A DNA stretch of 64,000 nt from Dendrolimus kikuchii (Eukaryota > Arthropoda > Insecta > Lepidoptera > Lasiocampidae). Shown here one piece after another: positions 1-12,022 of this stretch. The stretch lies in NCBI GenBank assembly GCA_019925095.2, contig CM034392.1:5158887-5222886 (forward strand), written 5' to 3'. A program made the translations under genes and the position numbers. Each line of letters starts with the position of its first letter. The stretch's first letter is position 1. A model generated the notes under the pieces. It was not told the origin of the DNA and searched no databases. It saw only the letters and a list, made by a program, of their open reading frames with translations.

Positions 1-334
1 ATAACTTTTGTAGCACACATAGGATCGATGGGGATTTTTAAAACTTTATTTGTAATGGTAAACCCCAGCTCTCCACCAATATTTGCCTTACCGGGAATTT
101 TTGTTGTTTGACCACTATTTTTATGTCTAAATTGACCGAACTAATTATGTTCTGCGAATCCCGTCGTTTTTCATAAGAATCGAATAATAGATGTACCTTG
201 GCTAGTGTCCACGATACATAGTTGTTTATGGGGCCAAGGTACAAGATCACAATAATTTCTTTTAACAACTTTCATAAATACGTTACAATTTAGATTAGCA
301 TCGAACACTTATAGTTTATTATAAATATACGTCA
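1..334. other. intergenic, nothing recognised
   Basis: AT-rich sequence. No convincing coding, repeat or RNA signal was seen. Confidence 0.4.
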
Positions 335-347
335 TACTAAATAAATA

Positions 348-977
348 GTGAATGAGTTTGTATATCTTGGATGTGCTTTTAGCAGGGATGGAAGGTACAC
401 CGCTGATATAGAAAGAAGAGTGAATTTGGGGAATAGTGTGAATGGAGCGTTAGGTAAACTTCTAGGCGCTAAGAACCTCAGCCAGAAGGCCCAGCTCGCC
501 ATACACAACGCGGTGCTGGTACCTACGCTCACGTATGGATGCAAGAGTTGGGTATGGAAGAAAGAGCATGAAAGTAGAGTAAACGCGGTCGAGATGCAAG
601 CATTGCGCAAAATCTGCGGAGTGACGCTCGCGGACCGCGTTCGTAATACCGAAGTAAGAAAGAGAGTTGGTCTGAAAGAGAGTGTCGGGGTGAAGGTAAG
701 GAAAGGAATGCTCCGGTGGTTCGGGCATGTGGAAAGAATGCATGATGAAAGAATGACTAAACAGATATACAATGCAAAAGTGGATGGATGCAGAAGTCGT
801 GGAAGGCCACGACACACCTTTCATGATCAAATTGATCGTGTACTAGCAGAAGGTGATGTTATGAATGTCAAAGAGGCAAGTGAGGTGAGTAAGAAAAAGC
901 CTAAATGGCACTCTGTTGTTCGTGCCTACCCCGCAAGGGAACTGGCGTGAAGTTATGTATGTATGTATGTATGTATG
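348..977 (+). mobile_element. RTE-clade LINE, 5'-truncated copy 1
   Basis: This is the C-terminal part of an RTE-type reverse transcriptase. It reads openly for 200 codons (348-950) from YLGCAFSRDGRY through LRWFGHVERM to YPARELA and stop, followed by ATGT repeats that form the 3' tail of this family. An exact 13-bp target-site duplication TACTAAATAAATA (335-347 and 978-990) defines both ends. Compared with the other copies it lacks, in frame, the stretch RSLKNRRVCRTR after AEGDV. It has no endonuclease or catalytic RT domain and is a dead-on-arrival copy. Confidence 0.9.
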
Positions 978-990
978 TACTAAATAAATA

Positions 991-1508
991 AGCAATAATT
1001 AGAGCGCAAAAAAAACTTTTTGAGCAAGAAATACTATATCACTTTTTTATCTCTACTGATGCAGCACAAAGGGTGTTTTGACTGATATTGGGAAAACTAT
1101 TTTAAAACTCGGATGTTTTCGAAAAATTACGATTATCGTAGGTACAACGCTGTCCAACATACAATAGATTTTCATATAAATTAACAATACTAAGGTAAGT
1201 GATGTTATAAACTAATTATGTTACAGTAATAAATTCTTTGTTTCTAATCAAGTACAATATATTCATTGTGTATAAGTTTATGTTATAGAATTACAATCGA
1301 AGTCACAATATATGCTTTGATGCCCTGCGTACACATACAGAACTACCTCTTCCTATCTATATATATCTAGATTGAGATAGATATTCTATGTATATCTAGA
1401 TTGAAAGGCATAAATGATCCGTCTAATATCGGTTTAACGAAATATGCCCATTATCCACAGGGCATCTTTAAAATATTATTCGCAAGAACTTGGAGAAAGG
1501 CACGAGAA
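991..1508. other. intergenic, nothing recognised
   Basis: AT-rich, with two imperfect copies of a TATATCTAGATTGA motif near 1360-1405. No gene is supported. Confidence 0.4.
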
Positions 1509-1817
1509 ATCTGTGCAGGAACGGAGAAAGAATACAATTTCCTGCGGCCGGACGGCCTGTCGTAAGAGGTGACAAAGCAACCCATAGCCAGGTGGTAGAG
1601 TATTTACCCGTCCGGATGGCTATTTCCCCTGATCTAGAGTATGCTGCCATAACAACCTTGAGTTGTGTTCCGACATTATTGGCCAGGCCCCAGTTTCCTA
1701 TTAGACAGCGGCAGTACATTGGTAGCACCCTTGGCGTTACAAATGTCCATAGGCGATGGTAATCGGTTCCCATCGGGTGGGTCGTCTGCCTGCTTGCTGA
1801 ACTCATGCAATAAAAAA
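1509..1817 (+). repeat. SINE-like repeat family A
   Basis: This repeat of about 310 bp begins at a constant 5' end (TCTGTGCAGGAACGG here; most copies read TCCGTGCAGGAACGG). It runs through GGCGGCCTGTCGTAAGAGG-like sequence and ends in GCCGTCTGCCTGCTTGCTGAACTC plus ATGCAATAAAAAA. Other near-complete copies lie at 24416-24682, 26644-26961, 27738-28029, 36537-36843, 38552-38866 and 50116-50428. The constant 5' end argues for a SINE rather than randomly truncated LINEs. No clear pol III box B was found in the head. Confidence 0.8.
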
Positions 1818-2460
1818 GAAAACATAAATGTTCTTGCGTTCACGCGTCTTTTGTCTCGGGTCAAAAACACACAAGAGGAAGTAATTAATGTATTACAGAT
1901 TCTTAGAATCTAGTATAAATAATACACCTGGTTCTTAATCAAGAAGAACGTTAAGTAAATTCATTCAAAGATTAAATAACCTGAGAACGAGGCGAGAATC
2001 AACGAAGAATACGTGAATCGGTTCCATATTCAGGATTCTTGAATCTTCCCGCATTCTCGCAAGAATGTGGAACGCCTATTACAAACCATTTGAAAATAGG
2101 ACGCTTTGAGAATTTGTACGTCGCTATTTCACACTTAATATAGTAGCAATACCTATTGTTATTCGATAATAACAATATAATAATAACAAATAATATTCGA
2201 TAATCGCTACGCATAAAAACCCAGTTGATAATATTTTTAGTATAATATATATTATATACCTAATTCTATTAAAAAATTCTAATAATTGGCTTTATCGCAC
2301 TAATTAAAGCGAGAGGGGAAAAAACACAATATAAAGAGAATATGCTCGGAGAATTGGAAAAAAAAGAATTCATGCTTGACTTGGGATTCCGAAGGTACAA
2401 AATATGTATCATTTAAAGGAAAATGCTTACATTCTATCTATCGTTTTAGTGGAAATTGTG
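1818..2460. other. intergenic, nothing recognised
   Basis: AT-rich. GAATCTTC/GAATC-type direct and inverted short motifs occur around 1895-2060. No gene is supported. Confidence 0.4.
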
Positions 2461-2702
2461 TCAGAATAAGCTAATTTTTATGCATCCGTCTTTTAATCTG
2501 GCCATTTTAAATAATTCCCAGAAAAATTGTCTCGGGATTCTCGGGATAAAAAATAGTTTAAGTCTAACAATTAGCTGTCGATCAGCGAAAACCGCATGGA
2601 AATCGGCCCAGTAGTTTTTACGTGAATCCCGAACAAACAGACCAAACGACAAACACACAAGAAATCTAAAAAAACTTGCATCGTGTTCTCCATCGTTCAT
2701 AT
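2461..2702 (-). repeat. interspersed repeat, pair member 1
   Basis: Its reverse complement matches 7003-7340: both contain ACGATGGAGAACACGAT, GGGATTCACGTAA, CGATTT, CGACAGC and a CCCGGGAA/CCCGAGAA-rich end. It resembles the widespread insect repeat that carries an ACTACTGGGCCGATTT motif. The superfamily is not assigned. Confidence 0.65.
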
Positions 2703-2982
2703 AGTCTATTCCAGTTGTTTTTTTAAAAAAGCTTTAATGTACTGCCACGGCATGTTTAGAATTTTATAATATTATAGATATTGAACACAACATGATATTA
2801 CATTAAATTCTAACATTATTTTAACATATAATATAAAAAAACAGGTGTTAAAACATTGAGTTAAATATACTACGTACTAAGCTATTCGAAACAAAACAAT
2901 CGAACTCGATGAAAGCGGGGGCTTGCGCGGGGCGAGCGTGCCGTGGATTAACTCATGTATTTGCTGCAGCACTAAGCACTAG

Positions 2983-3184
2983 TAAGGGAAGATTTATATT
3001 AGACCGGGCCGTGTCCGGGGCGTGCCGTGTACGTGGCCCGGACGGGGCACGAATTTGAAACGTTACATACATTTTGTATCGCCCGTTTAGCACCCGGTGT
3101 AATATAAACGTGCAGCACGGAGTGGCTCCGCTCCGGCCCCGCCCCGGCCCGGACACGGCCCGGTCTAATATAAATCTTCCCTTA
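2983..3184. mobile_element. GC-rich MITE with long perfect terminal inverted repeats
   Basis: The first and last 36 bases or so are exact reverse complements, starting TAAGGGAAGATTTATATTAG and continuing into ACCGGGCCGTGTCCGGG. The terminal TA dinucleotides suggest a TA target. The interior of about 130 bp is very GC-rich (CCCCGCCCCGGCCCGG) against AT-rich flanks. There is no coding capacity. Tc1/mariner-like mobilisation is an inference from the TA ends only. Confidence 0.85.
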
Positions 3185-3826
3185 TGCCGGCTAACCAAAC
3201 TATTAAAAGATGCAGCGATAAATCGCTTACAGTGTGTAATTTAAATGCGCCTGAATATGGCCGCCATAGATAATAAATACACTATAGCCGCAGCGATGAT
3301 GCGTCGAGACGAATTAAAATTGATAAAATTTAATTAAAATAAGATGTTTTATCGAGAATACAACAAACTTACCGGTCACGACATGACTTTTATTTGAGTT
3401 TCTTGAGTGGTTTGAACAATATAAGTACACAAGAAGGCATTTTTTTAATAGATAGTTTTCACTCAAACGTGTGAAGTATCGACAACAGGCTGGCGCAGAC
3501 TAAGGGAGTTCTTGTCCATGGACCATAACGAGTGTTCAAATAATTTAGTTACGAACGCCTTGTCTAGTACGAAATGAATTCTATTTTGGCCAGACTGCGA
3601 ATTACTTCGCGCGATTTTTATCACATTTTTATGGAATTCTCGACCAAGGAGCACGTCTAAAATGGTGAGCGGAACCAAAATTATAATATATTTATTACTA
3701 AGCCGAAGGAGAGGTATACATATCAAAAGATGTCATGAACATGGATTAACCTATTAACTGCTTGGCCTATGACAGGATTTTTTTCAGACCTGCATAAATA
3801 GATCAATAAAATTTCGGACATATATA
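3185..3826. other. intergenic, nothing recognised
   Basis: No supported gene or repeat boundary was found. Confidence 0.4.
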
Positions 3827-3830
3827 TTGT

Positions 3831-4060
3831 TACGAGTGTGGGACTCGAAATTAAAATGCCGTTGGAATTACTATAGAATTTATTAGAACTATACAAACAC
3901 GTATAACGTAGGTACAAATATAGCTAAACACTACTAGTACAACTGCACGATTCAATAACACGCGCAAAGTCCGTCACTATATCGCTTGTCGAATGTACGT
4001 CTTACTCGTATCGTAATCCTGGCTCGACTGCCCCACCCCTCCGTTCGGGCATTGTTTTAT
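3831..4060 (+). repeat. solo-LTR-like repeat, copy 1
   Basis: It starts TGTTACGAGTGTGGGACTCG and shares ACAAACACGTATAACGTAGG-type sequence, a TTCAATAACACGC block and a TCGTTTTATA-like block with 20661-21040. The TGTTACGAG start and promoter-like interior suggest the LTR of a Ty3/Gypsy-type element, but no internal gag-pol and no clean 3' end were seen in this copy. Confidence 0.5.
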
Positions 4061-4943
4061 AGTAAATTCTACAACACACAATCGATTGCGTGGGTTGGGT
4101 TCTTTGGGCCAACAAAGTCGAAAACAATAACAATAATGATTAGTTCGACACTAATAAGGCCATAAAATAAGTAGAAAAATAAAGCATGTTTTTCTTAATT
4201 ACAAATTCTAAACACAAAGTAAACAAAAGAATTCCTAAATCCGGGAAGGCAATAAAACTGTGTTTTACGACAGGCAGGTGCGCATTCCTTTGACAGCATG
4301 TAACAATATTTTTGTATTTTACTCGACTTGGCATTTTTGGTTTTTATTAGAATACCTTAAAAATCAGGGTTAGTAACAGTTTTACAGTAATCTGGCAACT
4401 CAGCCTCATATTCCATTAATGAATTAACGTGGGTGGCACCAGTCGCACTCAAAGGGAATGCCAGTTCAAATATAGTGGGAGTATTAAGCAATAAGTGTTA
4501 AAGATCTTAATTGAAGTGTCTAGTTGCGCGACGAGGCTTGATGACGTCATAATAATTCTTGTAAATATTATACATAAACATATAAGAAGTATTTTTGGTC
4601 TTAATCAAAGTACATAAACATCCCACTAGTTGGCTTGGATCTCGCCTGCTGGTTGAGCTAATGGACCACAATCCCACCACCGCTTGTTTTCATCAATTGT
4701 CTGCTTAATCATTAAAAGGTTTTAATCGAGAATACAAGAACAACTAAACGAACCTAATTCAAAACAATTTTCATTAAAAGTCTTTATTTTAATTTTTTTC
4801 TAACTATCCCATTTTTTTCATGGTAGAATTATGCTGGAATCATTATATTGATTACAGCTCTTATGGCCGCCTTAATCGGTGTGATACCTTGCACTCAGAG
4901 ATTGTGCGATGATTGCGAGTTCCGATGACACACTTCCACTCTT
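4061..4943. other. intergenic, nothing recognised
   Basis: AT-rich. No supported gene was found. Confidence 0.4.
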
Positions 4944-4947
4944 ACAT

Positions 4948-5386
4948 TTTTTTTTGTTGAAGCAATAATTAGGTAATTCCTTTTTGTACATTACCGGGAC
5001 CTTTGTGAGGGTTAGACCTTAGCGGCAAGATTAAGTGCCGCCGGCATATGAGACTCATTGGTACAGTCATTCCCATAATACTGCACTAAACCTGAACCTG
5101 CCTCTCATGTGCCCGCGCTTGTGGTAGGAAGAGCATGAGACTTCGAACGTAGTTACGCCCATGCTCATCCGCGCCTCAAAGCTTGAGAGTGCCCCCGGAA
5201 GCAGGGCAAACTCACTTCGTCAGCAGAGGTTTAGTCGCCAGATGCAGGTGGACCCCTGTAGCGGAATCACTAGAGGAGATTTTGCGCATATCTACGCCTC
5301 CGGACACCGGACTGACGTCGGTATCCGTAAGTCGCATGCGCACCTCTCTCCCTCTCTTGTTCAGCGGCCTCCTCGTGTGACATTAC
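4948..5386 (-). mobile_element. R1-clade LINE, 5'-truncated
   Basis: On the minus strand a short frame (5383 to a TAG at 5270) reads MSHEEAAEQERE, then VRRRRYAQ and stop. This is the same C-terminal signature as the R1-clade element at 10807-12022 (PAERAREE, RRRRYAH). The 3' UTR holds a degenerate GGTTTAGTGCAG box and ends in poly(A), seen as T at 4948-4956. The part at 5100-5160 closely matches the R1 tail at 48635-48863 (GCGCTT-TGG-AGGAAGAGC-TGAGACTT). Confidence 0.75.
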
Positions 5387-5615
5387 TGCCTCATTCGCCC
5401 TCCTACTATCCCAACACATTATTCCAATCCGATATCCAATACTTTCTATCCTTCCTCCTGTCTTATCTCTATGATAGGGACGTATCCCTATCCCATTCTC
5501 TTTATTTCATCCTAAATCCTTTTGCTGCAAATGTCTATAGGCGACGGTAACAACTTTCTATGAGCTGCGCCGTCTGCCTATTTTCCAACTTCTCAACAAA
5601 AACAAACATAATGCA
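5387..5615 (+). repeat. decayed LINE/SINE tail with pyrimidine-rich body
   Basis: A CCCTCC/CTATCC-rich stretch leads into GCAAATGTCTATAGGCGACG and CCGTCTGCC, the shared 3' tail of the family A SINE and its LINE. A similar arrangement occurs at 21640-21895. Confidence 0.55.
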
Positions 5616-7002
5616 TAAGCAAGATAACAAGGTAAGGGTACAATTTTTATAACTTTAGAAGTCAAAATCTCCGCACCTAACTTTTAATCAAAATATAATG
5701 AAAGAATATCGTCATATTCTTTTAAGATTTGATTTAAAATATTAAACATGATTACTTAAGTACATTGACATTATTTTCCAACCTGCCCTCTTTTAATTGT
5801 TTCACCATTTTACTACACCATTGTGCAGCGCCGTATAAACTTCACCTTCCTCTCAAAGACAGAGGAACAGTTGGTCAGGATATAAACATAGGGTTTCGTG
5901 TGTGCCAAAATATTTACGAAACCCTAAAAGGTCATATTCAACCGGTATTTCCCCTTGTTACAAAAATATTATATCACATAAACAATTGCGTACGTATTTA
6001 GTAACAATGACGTATTGTTGTCTTATAATTATTTACCATTTCACTCGAGTAGCTGATGGTATTTTAAGTATACTTTAAACAAAGCGGTTTCGTTTAGTTT
6101 AAACTTGGCCAAGTTACTAGGAACTGCTTGTGTTATATCAGGCATACTATTACTGCTTTATTTTATTATAGACATAACAGTTCAGTTATAAAAGTTTTGG
6201 TGTCATATTTAACTTTGTTTAGTCATATTTGTTATGAAAGGGTTAAGACTTTTTTTCTCATGATAATCAAAATTAGTTTTTGAAAATAATGTCCATCGAA
6301 TAAACTTACGAAAATTTAATTTCAACTAATCATTGACTATAATATCTTATTCACTAATTTTTCATCAACAATATTGTGCCAATAGACCTGTACGAATATT
6401 TTTTTAATAAAAAATTATCAGATATGTTTCTTATTTAACAAAACAAAAAAAGAAAAAGAAGCGTGTTGTCTATCTTTGTAGTGAAACTGGGCGAAATTGA
6501 GTATATTATAAAAATAAAAAAGCGTCACGTTGTCTTGCAATGTTTTGCTTTGTTTTTTTTTTTTAATTAGTAGGCACTGTTTAATATCACTGCTATAGGA
6601 GGATAGATAGAAGTTTGTATATTCCCGGCACGAATCTTGAGCGGTCACCTTGGCGTACGCACAATGATATTGGGGTTCTTTTTCGCAGTATGATGTATTA
6701 TATCTTTCGAGTAAAGGGACAAAACATCATTAGCACAACATCACATTGGCTACGCTCAATGCTTAAAGCGATTTCTACTATTCCGCCGACCGCTAAAGAC
6801 ATGTGCCGGGAAGTGTACAAATCTTGATTTGAGTTCATAGGCCAAGTGCGTAGAAGTCCACAAACTATAAAAATATTTTCGTCGTCTGGCTATAACTTAC
6901 TTATTTTAAATCTATATTCTATACAATATTATAAAATTCTAAACATGCTGTGTCTGTACACTGAAGCTATTTAAAAAACAACAACTGGAGTACACTATAT
7001 AA
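5616..7002. other. intergenic, nothing recognised
   Basis: AT-rich. No gene, splice-consistent exon or repeat boundary could be supported. Confidence 0.4.
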
Positions 7003-7340
7003 ACGATGGAGAACACGATTCATTTTTTTTAGATTTCTCGTCTGTTTGTCTGCTTGTTTGGGATTCACGTAATAACCACTGGGACGATTTAGATGCGATT
7101 TTCGCTGGCCGACAGCAAATTTTTAGACTTAAAACCAGCGCTACTTTATATTCTGGGAATTCCGCGGGAAATTTCCCGGGAATGATTTAAAATGGCCTGT
7201 TTAAAAAAAACAAATTCTAATGTAATTTTTTTGATCACATTGGAATTTGATTGATTGATCGACTTTCATCGACACCAAACTTTATTTAATAAAATGTGTG
7301 ATATTTTTATCCCGGGAATCCCACGGGAATTTCAAGTCAA
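7003..7340 (+). repeat. interspersed repeat, pair member 2
   Basis: Opposite-orientation relative of 2461-2702. It contains GATGGAGAACACGATTCAT, TTGGGATTCACGTAATAACC, CGACAGCAAATTTTTAGACTT and two CCCGGGAAT blocks. Confidence 0.65.
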
Positions 7341-7932
7341 GTATAAAATAAAATTGATACGTCATAAAGAGGTTAAAATACCGGTACATTTTTTATGTAA
7401 TTGTCATTACATTGCATTTTCAATCATTGTTTTCAGTTCGATTGGTTTCATCATTACGTCTTTGGCTCGGCGATGACGTAAATGAGTATAATTTCAATTT
7501 ACGACCACTGACACACTTGTTTACTTGTTATTAGCCATTTATTCCTGCTGATTGTTATTATGCCTGGAACTTAATTAATCATTAAATGAACAAACTAGCA
7601 CTGACAAATTTGTGGGAAGAATTAGCATCGCACAGTCCAATGACATGACTCTGTTTGTATTAGTTAAGATATCTAAATATGGATAGAGTAGAAAATGTTT
7701 TTAATGTACCATTTAAACACACCGTTTAAATAAAACTTTATTCAAAAATGTATATACTCACTTATGAATGAGCCATACTACAATATTATGCTCCAAGCTT
7801 GCAATATAAAAAAGAAGTCGATGGTAGCTGTCTTTTTAATCCAGGTAATTAAAAATCAGTGTATAGTGTGTCTCACGATAAAAGTCCTGCGGTAAATAAT
7901 GGAACTAATTGTACAGATCAGCCCAGCCACAT
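7341..7932. other. intergenic, nothing recognised
   Basis: No supported gene was found. Confidence 0.4.
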
Positions 7933-7941
7933 TATTAAGTT

Positions 7942-8550
7942 CGCCTCGGCGAAAGGCTCTCGTGCGACGACCGCGTAACGTCCTCACGGACAGGGTCGAC
8001 GTTATCACAAAACGGCTGGCCCGGATCAGCCCGCCCGCGGTTAGGACGGCAGGCTGGCAGGCACGGACAGACAGACACAGACGGCGGCGTCTCAGGCGCC
8101 GCCAATCAAGATCTCTCCACGTCCCTGCGAGGGACGCTAGGAGACATAGCCCCCCCACAGGATAGACTAGGCGTGTTGCTGGGAAGTTTCTTTCGCCGTT
8201 TCTTCTCTCCCAGCCATAACACGTTGCGAAACGGCAGTAAGATAGCGTAGGCCGCCGCAAACCACCGATCCCGGCCCGCCGGAATCCTTCCCCTCGGGCT
8301 TTATATTACCCGTCGCCCGTTCTCAATTAGTGCTTTGTGTCGCCCTATGGTGGCCATCATTAAATTCATCCCCCTCTCATGGCAACAGTTCAGCCGAGGT
8401 AAAACTCCTTAGGGAGCTCCCTCGAGCAAGTTGCCCCCCCCGGGCTCGAGCGCCTTCGCTTCGCGAAGGCACTCGCCCCAAAAACCCCGGTAAAGTTGTA
8501 AGGTCTTCGGACCAACAACATAAAGTCAAGTCCAATAAAAAAAAAAAAAA
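7942..8550 (+). mobile_element. jockey-clade LINE, 3' end only
   Basis: Nearly identical to the last 600 bp of the jockey element at 15623-17750, in opposite orientation. It contains the end of the RT frame (RRKALVRRPRNVLTDRVDVI), the same 3' UTR and the same CCAATAAAAA poly(A) end. An exact 9-bp target duplication TATTAAGTT (7933-7941 and 8551-8559) fixes both boundaries. Confidence 0.92.
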
Positions 8551-8667
8551 TATTAAGTTGTTTTTATCAAGTGTTTAATGTAAATGTCATATTATATTAT
8601 TACTCTATTTACTAAAATACTATTAAATTCTATACATTATTACTATGATTATTATTTATATATAAAT

Positions 8668-8763
8668 CAATATATGTATATATATATATATACATACATA
8701 TATATATACATATATATATACATACATATATATATACATACATATATATACATATATATATAC

Positions 8764-8841
<78 letters not shown>

Positions 8842-8850
8842 GTATTTATT
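8668..8850. repeat. (TA)n / (ATAC)n microsatellite
   Basis: A TATATA and CATA/TGTA alternating tract of about 180 bp. Any open frame across it is an artefact of the repeat. Confidence 0.95.
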
Positions 8851-9218
8851 CTAGTTATATTGCAAAACCCACATGTTGCACAATTTGTTCTCTAATCCGT
8901 CCTAAGGTTTTCTGGAAGAAATTGCTTTTAGTGATAAGACCGCCTATTGTCTTCTGTACTTAAACTGCCTGAATTGTATTTTAATGTTAATAAAGTATAT
9001 TCTATTCGAAATTTAAATCTTTCTAAAATTATTTTATCTTTCTAACATTCCATTCCGCGACCGTAGCGCCCGCATCTGCGGGACTTGTTTCTTGACACAG
9101 AGTTTACAATAAATATAAAGGTGGGGTCTCATCTGCGTTCTGATAACGGCGTTATTTTTAACTCTATAAATAAGACGCATTTGATCACAATCAATAACTT
9201 TAACAATATTTCAGGTGC
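8851..9218. other. intergenic, nothing recognised
   Basis: No supported gene was found. Confidence 0.4.
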
Positions 9219-10806
9219 GACCCAGCCAGGGTTGGGCAGTATTTGAAATACTTGTAATTGAAATACGTAATTGAAATACAAATACGTATTTTGTATTTGT
9301 ATTTCAATTACTCCTTAAAAATGTAATTTGTAATTAGTATTTCAAATACCTGACGCTGAGGTATTTTGTAATTAGTATTTCAAATACTTATGGTTGCAAA
9401 ATACATTTCATAAAATACATTTAACTACCTTATTGATGGGTGTGTTCTTCAGAAAATAGCGCTCGATAGCTTTCATAAGCAAACTGGTGACCGCTAAATA
9501 TTAGGTACGTTCTGTAGTACTTGGCCATTTAAAATAAATATTTTTGTTTGGCTAAGATATATAATTTCAAATTAATTTTACTTTGAAAACATGAAATTCT
9601 TTTTTAAAAATTTGTCATTTATTTATTGATAAGTGTTATTTTTTCTTCGCATTTGAATCTTTGTTGTCATCATGGATAGTTAAAAATTCGTAATTATGGA
9701 ATAAGAGTACCGTCGTGGCAGCAACGCGGCAAGAGCGACCAGCAACATCAACGACCTTTATGAGCGAACATTACAATGAACGCACCACTTGTTATTGGTT
9801 TGCCCGCTTCCATTCTGGAAATTTCGACCTTTTTTTTATAGCTGCAGTACAGCAGACAGGCTGACGGCCCACCTGATGGAAAGCGGTTACTGTCGCTTAT
9901 GGATATTTGCAACACCAGAGATTTTATGACACCCTTTTTGAAAAACTCCATATCGAAGCGCTGTGGAAAAAGCTCGGCTGGGAGCTCATTCCAAATCCCC
10001 ACGGTATGCAAGAAAAAGGTTCTACAGAACCATTGCGTATATGAGCGAAGCGGCTTAAGGAAGTGGGGGTGAAATCCCAACACATGGCGAGCGGTTCGAT
10101 GGTAGACAGAGGACGAAAACACCATTCTGTACAGTTCTTCCGAATACTCCCCGTTATACAGTCAGTAGAATACGTAGAGAGAAGCGAAGTCTCTCATAAG
10201 GCTAAGTGTATCTACACCGTCTGTGAGTATGGAATCACCAACAACGTGAATGGCTCGACATTTAATACAGTCTAGGGGATCGAGTTGGTAGCCAGGTGCT
10301 CCAGCCCAAAAGTGTGAGCAGTACTCCATATGCGGGCTCACCTGGGTTTTATAAAGCACAAAGTGTTGCCGCGATGTGAAGTACTGCTTGGACCGGTTTA
10401 ACATTCCCAGCTTCTTAGAGGCAAGTTTTGCCTTGCCTTCAAGATGGCCCCTGAAGATTCGCGATGTCAACACTGAGGATCCCAATACTCTTGAAGGTGT
10501 GAATTCCTTGGGACTGAAACTATTGCTCGAATGGAGTTTTTTTTGGCAGAGAATACGTAGACCTATGTCTTCTTGGGGTTGAAATGGACAAGGTTTTGTC
10601 TCCCCCTTTCAGGGACTCTCTCTAAGGAATACTCTACTTCAGATACAAGTCTAACCCAACTTTCCTCCACAAATGACCGAGAGACGTTTGCACGACCAGA
10701 GTACTGCGTATCGCCTGTGCTGTCATCCGCATTGGAATGAATGTTGCGAATAGACAACATATCATTCATATGTAAGATGAACAACGTTGGCGATAGCACA
10801 CAACCC

Positions 10807-12022
10807 TTTTTTTTTTGTTTTTTTTTGATAAAGCAGGGGGAATGTCTTTGGACACCATCCTCGGGTCCTTCGGGGGAAGGGCCAAAATGCAGGCATAAGG
10901 CCTGCATCGAGGGTGTGTGGGACTCTCAGCGACCGGTCCTCCACGCTGGCTTCTAAAACGAAGTTGTCGCGAGAAACGGTCGCCAAACTACCCACTAAAC
11001 CTAAACCTGCGCCGCATTTATAGCGCTTTTACGGGGCGTCATGGGATCGTGTACAGAGTAACTGCACCATGACGCCCCTACACCCTGTAACTGGGCCACC
11101 CGGGGGAGCAGAGTGACCCCCTTCGTACAGCGGGGGGGGGGGAAGTCCGCTGTCGCCCCCGTGACAGCGGCCCCCTGTGACGGTAATTATGGGAGGAGAA
11201 GATGCGCGTAGCGGCGCCTGCGACCGCCGGTCCGCCTCCTGCGGATGGGGTCCGCGTACGCGTCCTCCTCCCTCGCTCTTTCAGCGGGCTTCTTCTTCGG
11301 CATGACGGGTTCGCCGAAGGGGGGGACCGCAAGCCAAGATTGTTGACCCTGGAGCATCGCTTCGACCATGCTACGAAGCGAGCTCACAGGGCCAACGACG
11401 TTCTCTAGGAGGGCCCTTTGGGGTCCCCAAGCGGCGCACTCCACGAGCGTGTGAAACGCCGTGTCTTGGAGTGCGCCGCACTCGTGGCAAGACGGGGAAG
11501 GTTCCCGCCCAACTATTTGGTGCAGATACTTACCAAAGCAACCGTGCCCGGTAAGTATCTGCACCATCCTGAACGTCAAGGTCCCGCATTTCCGCGAGAC
11601 CCAACGAGCCAGGTGGGGCCGGATTGCCTCCACCGTCACGATTCCAGCTTCTGGGGACCCCAGGTCCCTCTGCCAAGAGCGGATCAGGGCCTCGGTCGCC
11701 TGGGCCCTGATCATTCTAGTTTCTGCCGGGCACGGCACCTCTCCTCTCGCCTGTGCATCCTGCCGGGAGCGGTACACTGCTACGAGCACCTCCGCCTGGA
11801 GATTCCAGGGCGGATCACCCGCCAGCAGTGTTGCCGCCGTCCACGACACAGTACGGTACCCTCGAATGGACCTCACCGCCAGGACCCTCTGAGCTCGCCT
11901 CAGCAGAGTCCTGTTTTGCCGGTGAAGTGCATGAATCCATACGGGGGCCCCGTACAATGCCATACTCCGGAGGATGCCAGCGTACAACTTCCTTGTCGCC
12001 GCGCCCGGCCCTCCCACGTTCG
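10807..12022 (-). mobile_element. R1-clade LINE inserted in the CR1/jockey-group LINE
   Basis: An exact 15-bp duplication GATAGCACACAACCC (10792-10806 and 12023-12037) flanks the element. The insertion point is in the host RT just after VPQGCVLS. The poly(A) side is the T-run at 10807-10827. The 3' UTR includes a CCCACTAAACC box (10991-11001 on the plus strand), the complement of the GGTTTTAGTGGGTA-like motif seen in the other R1 tails. Confidence 0.93.
11187..12022 (-). CDS. R1-clade ORF2 C-terminal fragment
   Basis: The frame is continuous from the truncated 5' junction (12022) to a stop at 11187, about 278 codons. It reads from the thumb and connection region (WIHALHRQNRTLLRRAQRV) through SIRGYRTVSWTAATLLAG to a C-terminal zinc knuckle (CHECGALQDTAFHTLVEC, CCHC-like). 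It ends in an Arg-rich tail (RRRRTGGRRRRYAHLLLP). R1-clade elements usually carry an endonuclease, an RT and this CCHC; here only the last part survives, so it cannot encode an active enzyme. The lack of stops suggests a young insertion. Confidence 0.85.

Noticed and set aside
332..830. Cys/Leu/Ser-rich minus-strand frames opposite each RTE copy (also near 29933, 33283, 34801).
   Set aside because: Antisense shadows of the RTE coding sequence, recurring wherever that sequence recurs.
8584..8895. Open frame of alternating Tyr/Ile.
   Set aside because: Produced entirely by the (TA)n/(ATAC)n microsatellite.
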